Source of the DNA: Deltaproteobacteria bacterium
GTDB taxonomy: Bacteria; Desulfobacterota; DSM-4660; Desulfatiglandales; Desulfatiglandaceae
Assembly: GCA_018644785.1 (NCBI GenBank)
Contig: JABGPV010000327.1
Span: forward strand, 1 to 5,310
Length of the DNA stretch: 5,310 bases
Direction of reading: 5' to 3'
The notes beneath the pieces were generated by a model that did no database searches, was not told the origin of the DNA, and saw only the letters and a program-made list of their open reading frames with translations. Positions 1 to 5,310 of the stretch are shown here, one piece after another; the first letter of the stretch is position 1, and every line of letters begins with the position of its first letter. Position numbers and translations under genes: made by a program.

Positions 1-1
1 G

Positions 2-499
2 GATGGCAACGAAGGCTTTAAAAAACTGATGAACGGATATAACGGCCAGCGCGTGGGCGCCAGCGCTGTGGCCCTGGGCTTGGCCCAGGGGGCGCACGAT
101 TTAGCCGTTGAATATATGAAAAAAAGAACCGCCTTCAGCCGCCCGATTTCTGAATTTCAAGGGTTACAGTGGATGATGGCGGACGCGGAAATGGAGTTGA
201 ACGCCGCCCGCCTGCTGATCTACAAGGCGGCCTGCAATGCCAGGGACCTGCCCAATAACGTCCGACTGCCTTTTATGGATGAAGCCTCCATGGCAAAGGC
301 CTATACCGGACACGCGGCCTTGGATGTGGTGAGCGAAAGCCTCCAGATGTTCGGTGCCGCCGGGTACTCGCAGTCTCTGCCCCTGGAGCGGATGTTCCGG
401 GATGTCCGCATGTTTCAGATCGGCGGCGGCACCACCCAGGCGCAGAAGAATATGATCGCAAGATCCATATTCAAAAAGAAATTCAATTTCCGAAAATAG
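2..499 (+). CDS. Acyl-CoA dehydrogenase-fold flavoprotein, C-terminal part; candidate 3-sulfinopropionyl-CoA desulfinase type
   Basis: The frame is open from the left edge of the window, so the N-terminal and middle domains lie upstream; 165 residues of the C-terminal helical domain are visible. Family signs are the helix G region (NGYNGQRVGAS, residues 11-21), the FAD-contacting stretch KKRTAFSRPISEFQG (40-54), QMFGAAGY (115-122), and RMFRDVRMFQIGGGTTQAQ (130-148) before the stop. Catalysis in this family needs a Glu or Asp at one of two places: before the Arg of helix G (as in isovaleryl-CoA dehydrogenase) or in the IYEGT motif (as in medium-chain enzymes). Here these are Gln16 (codon 47-49) and Gly142 (codon 425-427), so ordinary alpha,beta-dehydrogenation is unlikely. 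The same Gln/Gly pair is known from 3-sulfinopropionyl-CoA desulfinase, which splits its substrate into propionyl-CoA and sulfite. The neighbouring class III CoA-transferase fits that role. The fold is certain; the desulfinase assignment is about even odds, because the Arg needed for desulfination lies outside the window. Confidence 0.9.
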   Translation, partial: DGNEGFKKLMNGYNGQRVGASAVALGLAQGAHDLAVEYMKKRTAFSRPISEFQGLQWMMADAEMELNAARLLIYKAACNARDLPNNVRLPFMDEASMAKAYTGHAALDVVSESLQMFGAAGYSQSLPLERMFRDVRMFQIGGGTTQAQKNMIARSIFKKKFNFRK

Positions 500-585
500 T
501 CCGGAATGGTATGGCTTTTCTCCTGGGGATCACCTTTTTAGTACCTGGTTTTCTGTCACAAAAAACAAGAAGTTCATTGACTGAA

Positions 586-617
586 AAACCTAAAACTTTA
601 AACCTAAAACTTTAAAC
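586..617. repeat. Tandem 14-base repeat, about 2.3 copies
   Basis: Two perfect copies of AAACCTAAAACTTT occupy 586-599 and 600-613, and a third copy begins with AAAC at 614-617. The repeat is AT-rich, non-coding, and sits in the gap between the flavoprotein and the CoA-transferase, directly before the small hairpin at 613-634. Its role is unknown. It could be a binding site for a regulator, or a copy of a dispersed intergenic repeat. Confidence 0.85.
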
Positions 618-634
618 TGCGGCTTGCCGCTTTA
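613..634 (+). terminator. Small GC-rich hairpin, possible weak terminator of the flavoprotein transcript
   Basis: GCGGC (619-623) pairs with GCCGC (626-630) around a TT loop. The stem extends outward as TAAA (613-616) with TTTA (631-634), leaving a two-base CT bulge on the left arm. CCTAAA at 603-608 and TTTAGG at 631-636 offer an alternative outer pairing. The tail, CCCCTTTTATTC from 639, is only moderately T-rich and is not directly next to the stem, so termination would be weak. It may instead be part of the adjoining repeat unit. Confidence 0.3.
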
Positions 635-680
635 GGATCCCCTTTTATTCATCTTTTACCCTGCATAGGATCTCTAAAAA

Positions 681-1898
681 ATGGAAGGCAAATCTCTACT
701 TAAAAAAATGCGAGTCCTCGATTTCACCCGCGTGTTATCAGGCCCCTTCGCTACAATGATGCTGGGGGACCTGGGTGCGGAGGTAACAAAGATCGAGCCC
801 CCCAACGGGGATGAAAGCCGGTCATGGCCCCCCATATTGAAGAACGGGGTGAGTGCCTATTTTTTGGCCCTGAACCGGAACAAACGATCCATTGCCCTGA
901 ACCTGAAAGAAGAGCGGGCCAAAAATATCGTTTTAAAGCTGGCCGCAGAGTCAGACGTGGTGGTGGAGAATTTCACACCGGGTGTGGTTGCCAAACTGGG
1001 GATCGACTACGAAACCCTTAAAAAAGAAAACCCGAAAATCATCTATTGCGCTATTTCCGGGTTCGGCCAAGATGGGCCGTATCGTAACAAAAAGGCCTAC
1101 GATCCCATTGTTCAGGGAATGACAGGATTGATGTCCATCACCGGAGAGCGAAACGGCTCACCGGCTAAGATCGGCATCCCCATTACAGATCTTACGGCAG
1201 CCTCCCACGCGGTGACCGCTATTTTAGCCGCCTATATATCCCGGCTTGAAACCGGAAAAGGGCAATATATCGATATCTCGCTGTATGACGGCGTCATCAG
1301 CTGGCTGACCATTATGGCCATGGATTATTTTGCCACCGGAAAACCGCCGGAGCGCTGGGGGCTGGACCATATTCACCGGGTGCCTGCCAGGGCTTTCATG
1401 GCTTCCGACGGACGCTGGGTTCAGGTGGCGGCCACCAGCGATCCCATGTATTCCAAGTTTTGCCAGGTTCTGGGGCTTGAGGAACTCATCGACGATCCGC
1501 GGTTTGCCACCAATAATGACCGGATTCGGCATCGCCATGAAATCATGCCCTTTTTTGAAGGGAAAATCAAAGAGAAAACCAGCCAGGAGTGGCTGCGGCT
1601 GTTAGAGGAGGCCGGCATTCCCTGCGGGCCGATCCTTGACATGGATGAAGTGTTCGCCGCCCCCCATGTAAAGGCCCGTGACATGATGTTTACCATGCCG
1701 CACCCCATTGAAAAAGAAATTCCCCAGCTGGGGTTTCCATACAAGTTCTCAGAATCATCACCGTCGGCAAGGCTTCGGCCGCCCCTGTTGGGGGAACACA
1801 TGGATATGATTCTCAGCCAACAATTGGGTATGGACAGGGAGGAAATCGGAAAACTCATTGAGGAAAAGGTGGTTACCGCGCCGCCTGAAAAAAAGTAA
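681..1898 (+). CDS. Class III CoA-transferase (CaiB/BaiF/Frc family)
   Basis: This 405-residue cytoplasmic enzyme moves CoA between an acyl-CoA donor and a free carboxylic acid through an aspartyl-CoA thioester. Its length is normal for the family. The N-terminal Rossmann-like half shows MRVLDFTRVLSGPFATMMLGDLG (from residue 10) and KIEPPNGDE (37-45). ENFTPGV (96-102) and the glycine-rich SGFGQDGPY (126-134) follow. Asp170 in GIPITDLTAASH (165-176) aligns with the catalytic Asp169 of formyl-CoA transferase, and TGKGQYIDISLYD (191-203) follows it as expected. The C-terminal part has the usual CGPILDMDEVF (315-325) and RPPLLGEHM (366-374). The start is supported by AGGA at 667-670, ten bases before the ATG. 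The substrate cannot be read from the sequence. With a desulfinase-like flavoprotein just upstream, succinyl-CoA:3-sulfinopropionate CoA-transferase (a known class III member) is the leading idea; other dicarboxylate or aryl-succinate transferases remain possible. Confidence 0.95.
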   Translation: MEGKSLLKKMRVLDFTRVLSGPFATMMLGDLGAEVTKIEPPNGDESRSWPPILKNGVSAYFLALNRNKRSIALNLKEERAKNIVLKLAAESDVVVENFTPGVVAKLGIDYETLKKENPKIIYCAISGFGQDGPYRNKKAYDPIVQGMTGLMSITGERNGSPAKIGIPITDLTAASHAVTAILAAYISRLETGKGQYIDISLYDGVISWLTIMAMDYFATGKPPERWGLDHIHRVPARAFMASDGRWVQVAATSDPMYSKFCQVLGLEELIDDPRFATNNDRIRHRHEIMPFFEGKIKEKTSQEWLRLLEEAGIPCGPILDMDEVFAAPHVKARDMMFTMPHPIEKEIPQLGFPYKFSESSPSARLRPPLLGEHMDMILSQQLGMDREEIGKLIEEKVVTAPPEKK

Positions 1899-1901
1899 AA
1901 A

Positions 1902-1931
1902 TTGACTTCAGAATTTATTACATGATACAAA
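1902..1931 (+). promoter_or_regulatory. Possible sigma-70 type promoter upstream of the binding protein gene
   Basis: TTGACT at 1902-1907 is a good -35 match. After 18 bases comes TACAAA (1926-1931), preceded by an extended TG at 1923-1924, as a weak -10 with four of six matches. The whole 178-base gap between the CoA-transferase and the binding protein is AT-rich at this end, which suits separate transcription of the transporter genes. Predicted from sequence pattern only; the -10 lacks the usual final T. Confidence 0.3.
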
Positions 1932-2076
1932 ATTTCTTTATCATTATCTATTCTTGATCCGGGTGGAACCAGTTTATATGGGAAGGGTTTAATATGGGGA
2001 GGGAGGTGGTACTTACAGATATCGATCGTTAGGGACACTAAGATTCAAATCATGCACAAAACAAAAGGAGATAAGA

Positions 2077-3165
2077 ATGAAAAAACTTAGGTTGGCATTG
2101 ATTTTAGGATTGGCTGTGCTGTTGTTATCGGTATTTGTTTTGCCAGGCCCCGCGGCGGCAGGCGATAAAACAATGTGGAGATGGGGGACGGCTAATCCAA
2201 GTGGTTACGGTTATAGAGTATCCGCTTTCATGGCGGATTTCTTGCGAAGGGGTATGCCGGATTACGACGTTACCGTTTACCCGTTCGCTAACACCACCGC
2301 TAGCATCAAGAACTTTTTAGTGGGTGACCTCGAAACCACATACCTGGCCGAGCCGGGATTTAGAAAATTGTACGCGTTTATTAAGCCATTTAAGGGCTTT
2401 GAACCCAATGTAAAGCAGATGCCGGTGCAGTCCTTCTGGGCCTACACCATGGAAACCCATATACTGACTTTACCGAAGAACAAAGATAAATTTAAGTCCT
2501 GGAAGGATTTGGACGGTAAGAAAATCTACATGACGAAGTCGGGGTACATGAACAATATCAACATCCACAGAGCCATGGAAGATATCAATGGCCTGGATGT
2601 CACCCACGTGGAAGTTGATGCCACAAAGGTCGCGAGTGCTCTGAAAGCGGGAACCATAGACGCCACGGCAGCTTACACAACGTCTTTGGTCGCGTTGGCC
2701 AGCTGGATTAAGGTGCTTGATGTGGCCAGTCCCCTGTTGGGAGTGAACCCGACGCCTGACCAAATCGAGAAGCTAAAAGCGGCGGGTTTTGCGCCCGCGA
2801 AGATCAACATTAAGAAGGCGTACACGAGAGATCTGGGCGTAGAGGAACTCTATGGCGTGCCTTTTTACTTCGGTTACCACGCCGGGCTCAATTTTTCGAC
2901 CGAGGCTGTTTATAAATCGCTCAAAGTATTTGAAGCCAATACGGCTGCACTGCTTAAGCTGGACCCCGGTTTCGGACCACTGGCCGCAGACTTCGCCGGA
3001 TTCCAGGTTAAGGGGATCAACAGCATACCCGAGGTTCCGGTACATCCCGGATTGGCGAAATTCCTGAAGGAGAAGGGCCAGTGGAACCCGTCCTGGGTCA
3101 TAGCTGATGAAGGGACGGTGGCCATGGCCATAGAGAAAGTGAAAGCTCAAGTTAAAGCCAAATAA
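2077..3165 (+). CDS. TAXI-family TRAP transporter solute-binding protein
   Basis: This 362-residue periplasmic protein captures a small organic acid and hands it to a TRAP permease. A classical Sec signal peptide is clear: MKKLRLALILGL, a hydrophobic core to residue 22, then PGPAAA with likely cleavage after Ala28. No lipobox Cys is present. The mature part has the two-lobe type II binding-protein layout: RWGTANPSGYGYRVSAFMADF (35-55) corresponds to the TAXI glycine-rich entry motif, KSWKDLDGKKIYM (140-152) is the typical second-lobe start, VASALKAGTIDATAAYTT (185-202) is the hinge/ligand segment, and VPVHPGLAKFLKEKG (320-334) matches the family C-terminal helix. The N-terminal motif is poorer in glycine than usual, so it is a divergent member. 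The ATG follows a strong AAAAGGAG (2063-2070) with six-base spacing. The TRAP permease 132 bases downstream confirms the assignment. The ligand is unknown; it may be the substrate of the upstream CoA-transferase. Confidence 0.88.
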   Translation: MKKLRLALILGLAVLLLSVFVLPGPAAAGDKTMWRWGTANPSGYGYRVSAFMADFLRRGMPDYDVTVYPFANTTASIKNFLVGDLETTYLAEPGFRKLYAFIKPFKGFEPNVKQMPVQSFWAYTMETHILTLPKNKDKFKSWKDLDGKKIYMTKSGYMNNINIHRAMEDINGLDVTHVEVDATKVASALKAGTIDATAAYTTSLVALASWIKVLDVASPLLGVNPTPDQIEKLKAAGFAPAKINIKKAYTRDLGVEELYGVPFYFGYHAGLNFSTEAVYKSLKVFEANTAALLKLDPGFGPLAADFAGFQVKGINSIPEVPVHPGLAKFLKEKGQWNPSWVIADEGTVAMAIEKVKAQVKAK

Positions 3166-3217
3166 AGCACGCTGAACTTCTTTTTGGGAAACCATAAGGT
3201 AGTTAGGGCTTTATGAT

Positions 3218-3268
3218 AGTGGGCTTACCCCTTATGAAATATCAATATGGGGTAAGTTCACTCTTTTT
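3218..3268 (+). terminator. Rho-independent terminator or attenuator between binding protein and permease
   Basis: AGTGGGCTTACCCC (3218-3231) pairs over 14 positions, including two G-U pairs, with GGGGTAAGTTCACT (3249-3262) around a 17-base loop. A run of five T (3264-3268) follows the stem almost at once. The T tract exists only in the plus direction. The hairpin sits about 50 bases after the binding-protein stop and 29 bases before the permease start. That is a common arrangement for making more binding protein than permease by partial readthrough. Confidence 0.75.
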
Positions 3269-3297
3269 ATGTCATACCGTCAGGAAGGGGTTAACAG

Positions 3298-4194
3298 ATG
3301 GGAAATGATCCGGTGCCGGGTGGAGAAAATCCTTTGACCGAAATGCGCAAATTCTTCGTCCCCTGCTATCTCATAGCAACGATCGTATATTTATCATTTT
3401 CGCTGCATTATTTCACGACCGGATTGGGCGGAACCATGCTCCTTGCCGTAACCCTCGTTCCACTGGCATACGTGTTATGGGTCTTGAATTCCTTTGTAAC
3501 CGGAGAGCTGCCGTATCCACGTCTGGGCCTTAAACCCAATATTGCCATAGCCTTCCTGTACATCTGTATGTGCATCTTTTGCTCAATATATTTGAGAGTG
3601 AACTTTGACGAACTCATTTACGACAGAGCGGGTTTCTATAACACCCCTGACAAGATCGTAGCAGTGATGACACTGGGTCTAATTCTCGAATATACCAGAC
3701 GGGAACATGGTTTACTCTTCTATCTCATCTTGTTTCTCATGTTTTATTCCGTTTACGGGTTTATTTTCCCGGGCATGCTCGGTCATCCCGGCGTCTCATG
3801 GACAAGGGTCATCACCTCTTCTTCCGTTGAGATCACATTGGGTCTGTTTGGAACTTATTCGCAAACCGGCGTCGGTATTATCGCGGCTTTTTTTATATTT
3901 TTGGGTGTTGCCCAAGGGTTTGGTGTTCAGGAATCTATTGTCAAAACGTTTACCGGGATATTTGCAAAACGTAGAAACCTTATTCCGCAGACGGCGGTGG
4001 TGACTTCCATGGCCATTGCCACCTGCAGTGGATCGGGAGCGGCCAATGCGGCCATAACCGGGCAGTACACGATACCGTTGATGAAAAAAGCAGGGTTTCC
4101 CCGCGCTTCACGCCGGTGCTGTGGAAGCGTCTTCTTCACTGGGAGGCCTGCTCATGCCGCCGGTCATGGCAATAGCCGGTTTCCTCATGGCTGA
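3298..4194 (+). CDS. TRAP transporter fused permease (DctQM type, TAXI-associated), N-terminal part before a frameshift
   Basis: This part encodes the small-subunit-like region and the start of the large-subunit domain of a fused TRAP permease in the inner membrane. Hydrophobic helices lie near residues 19-40, 44-66, 80-99, 118-131, 138-158 and 190-208. YDRAGFYNTPDKIVAV (108-123) and EYTRREHGLLF (131-141) match the usual linker, and CSGSGAANAAITGQYTIPLM (243-262) is the conserved GS-x-AN-TIPLM substrate region. Homology stops after KKAGFP (263-268): the remaining 30 residues to the stop at 4194 are basic, Cys- and His-rich and unlike any permease, because the true continuation is in the +1 frame. 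The ATG has AGGAAGGGG (3282-3290) seven bases upstream. With one base removed, 3298-5275 would encode 658 residues, a normal length for a fused TAXI permease. Confidence 0.85.
   Translation: MGNDPVPGGENPLTEMRKFFVPCYLIATIVYLSFSLHYFTTGLGGTMLLAVTLVPLAYVLWVLNSFVTGELPYPRLGLKPNIAIAFLYICMCIFCSIYLRVNFDELIYDRAGFYNTPDKIVAVMTLGLILEYTRREHGLLFYLILFLMFYSVYGFIFPGMLGHPGVSWTRVITSSSVEITLGLFGTYSQTGVGIIAAFFIFLGVAQGFGVQESIVKTFTGIFAKRRNLIPQTAVVTSMAIATCSGSGAANAAITGQYTIPLMKKAGFPRASRRCCGSVFFTGRPAHAAGHGNSRFPHG
4085..4111 (+). other. Frameshift junction in the TRAP permease gene (+1)
   Basis: The upstream frame runs M-K-K-A-G-F-P then loses homology; the frame one base later gives ALHAGAVEASSSLGG, which continues the family pattern GYPPHFAGAVEA with no gap. 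The later frame has two stops, TGA at 4079-4081 and 4082-4084, so the switch must lie after them. The interval contains A6 (4084-4089), GGG, TTT and CCCC (4099-4102). One extra C best explains the data, as it preserves KKAGFP and gives KKAGFPALHAGAVEA. Causes, in order of likelihood: a homopolymer sequencing or assembly error, a genuine inactivating mutation, or programmed +1 slippage at CCC-C. Confidence 0.8.
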
Positions 4195-5275
4195 CTTTCT
4201 GGGAGTGACTTATTTCGAGGTTATCGCGCGAGGATGGGCACCGGCGCTCATTTTCTTTGGTATCATATCCCTGTCGGTTTACCTCTTCACAACGCGCTTT
4301 ATACGGGGAAAGGGAAGCAGCACAGATTTAGGAGCTGAATCCATTATCGAGAAATTCTCCAAAATGGACGTGCTCAATACAGCGGTCTTCTTTGTCTTCA
4401 TAGGGATTTTGGTCTATTTGATGGGTGTGCTTTGGTATGAAGCATCAAGAGCCGCACTCATGATTGCCATGGGTCTCTTTATCACCTCGTCCATACTCCG
4501 CATGGTTTTCCATCCTGGGACGATTTTAGATAAAATAAAAGAGTGGGTTAGGTGTTTGCGCCAGGCCGTAGAGGCATTTGCCGGGGTCACCGCTCCGCTC
4601 ATTCTGTTGCTCGCCATGCTCGGGGTGATGGTAAATATGTTCGTGGTTAGTGGATGGATGATTAAGCTGATGGCGCTATTGGCGACCATCGGAGAATTTC
4701 ATGTGGTGGCCCTTGTGGGAGTGGCGTTTGCAATCGGGGTCTTTTTAGGCTTAGGAATACCGCCGTCGGCCTGTTATATCCTCTCAGCCGTGATTCTCAT
4801 TCCACCTTTGACAGAAATGGGGATCAACCCCTGGGTAGCGCATTTCTTCTTGTTCTTCATAGCGGTAATATCCGAATACTCGCCGCCAACCTCACTGGTA
4901 GCTGCGGTTGCTTCCCGTATTTCAGGTGCCTCCTTCATGAAGACAATGATGGTAACGCTGCAAATATCTGTTCCTTTTTTCTTCCTCACATTCGCAATTT
5001 TCAATTGGGATATTTTGTTGTTGAAGCCTGGTTTATCACAACTGACTGCCCTGGGTGCGCTACTTGTTGGATGTTGTACAGCAGCTGCCGGTATCCACGG
5101 TAGACTTTTTGAACGTAAAATCTATGACCTTTCTTCAAGGTTTTTAATCATCCTGCTGGCGCTGTTCATCTTGTATTATCCTAGAGGTATCCTTTCGGCA
5201 TTGGCATTGATCCCAGCCGTGGTCATGATCATATTCGTGGTTCTGAGGCCCGAAAAAGCAGCGGTAGCTGCTTAG
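4121..5275 (+). CDS. TRAP transporter fused permease (DctM-like), C-terminal part after the frameshift
   Basis: This is the rest of the large membrane domain, in the frame one base later than the N-terminal part. The GTG at 4121 is merely the first start codon in this frame and has no ribosome binding site; coding homology begins about 4103. A GGGAGG at 4141-4146 stands seven bases before an in-frame ATG at 4154, probably by chance. LLMPPVMAIAGFLMADFLGV (residues 10-29 from the GTG) is the conserved DctM segment. Hydrophobic helices follow near 39-58, 84-104, 108-125, 155-177, 195-211, 215-232, 238-250, 278-297, 305-324, 338-352 and 356-376. LGLGIPPSACY (209-219) and SEYSPPTSLVAA (251-262) occupy the places of the family's GMGLPTTAAY and DITPPVALAA loops, with altered residues. 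No sign of decay appears after the single frame break, which favours a functional gene in the organism. Confidence 0.83.
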   Translation: MEASSSLGGLLMPPVMAIAGFLMADFLGVTYFEVIARGWAPALIFFGIISLSVYLFTTRFIRGKGSSTDLGAESIIEKFSKMDVLNTAVFFVFIGILVYLMGVLWYEASRAALMIAMGLFITSSILRMVFHPGTILDKIKEWVRCLRQAVEAFAGVTAPLILLLAMLGVMVNMFVVSGWMIKLMALLATIGEFHVVALVGVAFAIGVFLGLGIPPSACYILSAVILIPPLTEMGINPWVAHFFLFFIAVISEYSPPTSLVAAVASRISGASFMKTMMVTLQISVPFFFLTFAIFNWDILLLKPGLSQLTALGALLVGCCTAAAGIHGRLFERKIYDLSSRFLIILLALFILYYPRGILSALALIPAVVMIIFVVLRPEKAAVAA

Positions 5276-5310
5276 GATTGCTATAGTTCGAAAGTTCAAT
5301 CAAATTGCCG

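Noticed and set aside
500..540. Terminator just after the flavoprotein stop, ending in CCTTTTTAG
   Set aside because: Only a few interrupted base pairs (GGT/ACC and a TCC/GGA pair) can form before the T run; the stem is too weak.
577..604. TTGACT followed after 16 bases by TAAACC as a promoter for the CoA-transferase
   Set aside because: The -35 is good, but the -10 matches only three of six bases and overlaps the tandem repeat, so it is too weak to list.
1994..2032. A 12-codon open frame (MGREVVLTDIDR) with GGAAGGG six bases upstream, in the leader of the binding-protein gene
   Set aside because: The spacing is good, but so short a frame in purine-rich DNA is easily random. There is no run of a regulatory amino acid and no coupled hairpin.
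1421..2038. A 205-codon open frame on the minus strand
   Set aside because: It lies mostly antisense to the CoA-transferase, which has full family homology. Its protein is Ser-rich and low in recognisable motifs, and no ribosome binding site was seen.
4154..5275. Internal translation start at ATG 4154 with GGGAGG upstream, making the C-terminal half a separate subunit
   Set aside because: The ATG lies inside the conserved LLMPPVM segment, and homology extends upstream of it in the same frame to about 4103, so a frame break in one gene explains the data better.
5276..5310. Terminator or new gene after the permease
   Set aside because: Only 35 bases remain and they show no hairpin, ribosome binding site or start codon that could be judged.

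Overview
The window holds four plus-strand genes of a bacterial catabolic and uptake locus. In order: the 3' end of an acyl-CoA dehydrogenase-fold flavoprotein (2-499), a complete class III (CaiB/BaiF/Frc) CoA-transferase (681-1898), a TAXI-type solute-binding lipid-free periplasmic protein (2077-3165), and a fused TRAP permease (3298-5275) whose reading frame is broken once, near 4085-4110. No RNA gene, mobile element or CRISPR array was seen. The organism is most likely a Gram-negative, since TRAP uptake needs a periplasmic binding protein with a signal peptide. A Desulfobacterota-like or related proteobacterial anaerobe rich in CoA-ester chemistry would fit, but the sequence does not settle this.

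Region by region. The flavoprotein ends at 499, and a 181-base gap follows. That gap holds a 14-base tandem repeat and a small GC-rich hairpin. The CoA-transferase has its catalytic Asp and the family glycine motifs intact. A 178-base gap after it carries a possible promoter and a strong ribosome binding site for the binding protein. A 14-bp hairpin with a T run lies between the binding protein and the permease and looks like a terminator or attenuator. The permease is read in two frames, joined by an apparent +1 shift in a run of short homopolymers.

How the genes may work together. The flavoprotein lacks both possible catalytic acids of acyl-CoA dehydrogenases: it has Gln at one position and Gly at the other. 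This is the same pair reported for 3-sulfinopropionyl-CoA desulfinase (Acd, EC 3.13.1.4). That enzyme acts after a class III CoA-transferase that loads CoA from succinyl-CoA onto 3-sulfinopropionate. The best hypothesis is therefore a small module in which the TAXI-TRAP system imports an organic (possibly sulfinated) acid, the CoA-transferase activates it, and the flavoprotein releases sulfite, leaving propionyl-CoA. The family assignments are firm. The substrate is inference, and the separate leader regions mean the four genes need not be one transcript.
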